Below are positions 63,691 to 64,000 of a stretch of DNA of 64,000 nt, in pieces (position 1 is the first letter of the stretch; each line of letters starts with the position of its first letter). The position numbers and the translations under genes are program-made. Source of the stretch: Phytophthora colocasiae (taxonomy: Eukaryota > Oomycota > Peronosporomycetes > Peronosporales > Peronosporaceae). The stretch is taken from assembly GCA_018806915.1 (NCBI GenBank), contig JAGKQI010000069.1:372001-436000 (forward strand). The letters are read 5' to 3'. The notes beneath the pieces were generated by a model. That model was not told the DNA's origin. It saw nothing but the letters and a program-made list of their open reading frames with translations, and made no database searches.

Positions 63691-64000
63691 GACAAGGAAG
63701 GTGCCTTTAAAAGTCAAGAGTGATCTCGTATTTCTTTACCATATTTCGTCAGCTAAAAGTGGAGAAGGAAGAAGTGCGAAGTATATTTATGAAGGAGAAA
63801 GGGCAACGATACTCCACTTTGTGCCAAACATTTTAGTAGGATACACCGTTCCTTGTAGCAGCCAGAATTCAACTTGGGAACGAGCTCAACTTTGGCTTCG
63901 AAAGGATTCGTCGACCCCCTTCGCAGTCCAACCTAACCGTAATACATTCCCCTCCCTCCAGCTTTAAACCACTCAGTTCTCAATTTGCAGAGCAAGTGAC
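63691..64000. other. upstream region of paralogue D to window end
   Basis: No supported gene. The minus-strand stretch TCACTCTTGACTTT near 63711-63724 is a weak Inr-like match upstream of the ATG at 63690. Confidence 0.35.

Noticed and set aside
1..64000. CRISPR array, bacterial operon or rRNA genes
   Set aside because: No regularly spaced repeats, no ribosomal sequence, and introns throughout; the window is eukaryotic nuclear DNA.

Overview
The window looks like a piece of an oomycete nuclear genome, most likely Phytophthora or a close relative. This is inferred from several signs: small introns of about 50-80 bp with GT-AG ends; compact genes with short 5' leaders carrying initiator-like motifs close to the oomycete consensus TCATTYYNCAWTTT; abundant Ty3/Gypsy elements; and eukaryotic housekeeping genes (CNOT9, ARP4, TCP11-like, MAPK, histidinol dehydrogenase) beside ABC transporter families. 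No species can be fixed from the sequence alone.

Layout. Positions 1-3832 hold the right part of a piggyBac element (transposase at 2-1774, right end against a TTAA at 3829-3832), with a complete Tc1/mariner element of 1714 bp inserted inside it. Positions 4001-22390 hold two tandem full-length ABCC/MRP-type transporter genes. The first is split after codon 101 by a decayed 9.7 kb Gypsy element (4304-14038). The second carries a one-base deletion in its first Walker A region. Their 3' ends share a nearly identical 780 bp tract, which suggests gene conversion. Positions 22516-31141 hold a PX-domain protein, a small PIF/Harbinger-like element (23556-24532), an eight-exon EF-hand gene, a TCP11/IQ-like protein and CNOT9. 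Positions 31474-35132 hold two paralogues (A, B) of a multi-pass membrane protein family. They are followed by a frameshifted ABCG half transporter (35258-37112), an ARP4-like actin-related protein, a CAMK-type kinase and a MAPK with an unusual T-E-H activation-loop motif.

Positions 43315-59137 hold a third paralogue (C) of the membrane family, split by a 13.96 kb composite retrotransposon. The outer chromodomain Gypsy element has two identical 393 bp LTRs. Its gag is itself split by an inner, antisense Gypsy element (44951-53218) whose LTRs differ from each other and whose genes are badly decayed. A younger-looking outer element around an older-looking inner one suggests that the pair may have moved as one unit. 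The inner element also carries a candidate open reading region on its antisense strand. Downstream are a degenerate fifth paralogue (E), histidinol dehydrogenase, a small two-TM coiled-coil protein and a fourth full paralogue (D, 61873-63690).

How the genes relate. The housekeeping genes appear independent of each other. The transporters and the membrane protein family are locally expanded paralogue groups, and it is these groups that carry the retrotransposon insertions, frameshifts and conversion. The main story of the window is duplication of membrane protein genes followed by disruption through layered mobile elements. At both LTR insertion sites the host reading frame continues exactly when one target-site duplicate and the element are left out, so both target genes were intact when hit.
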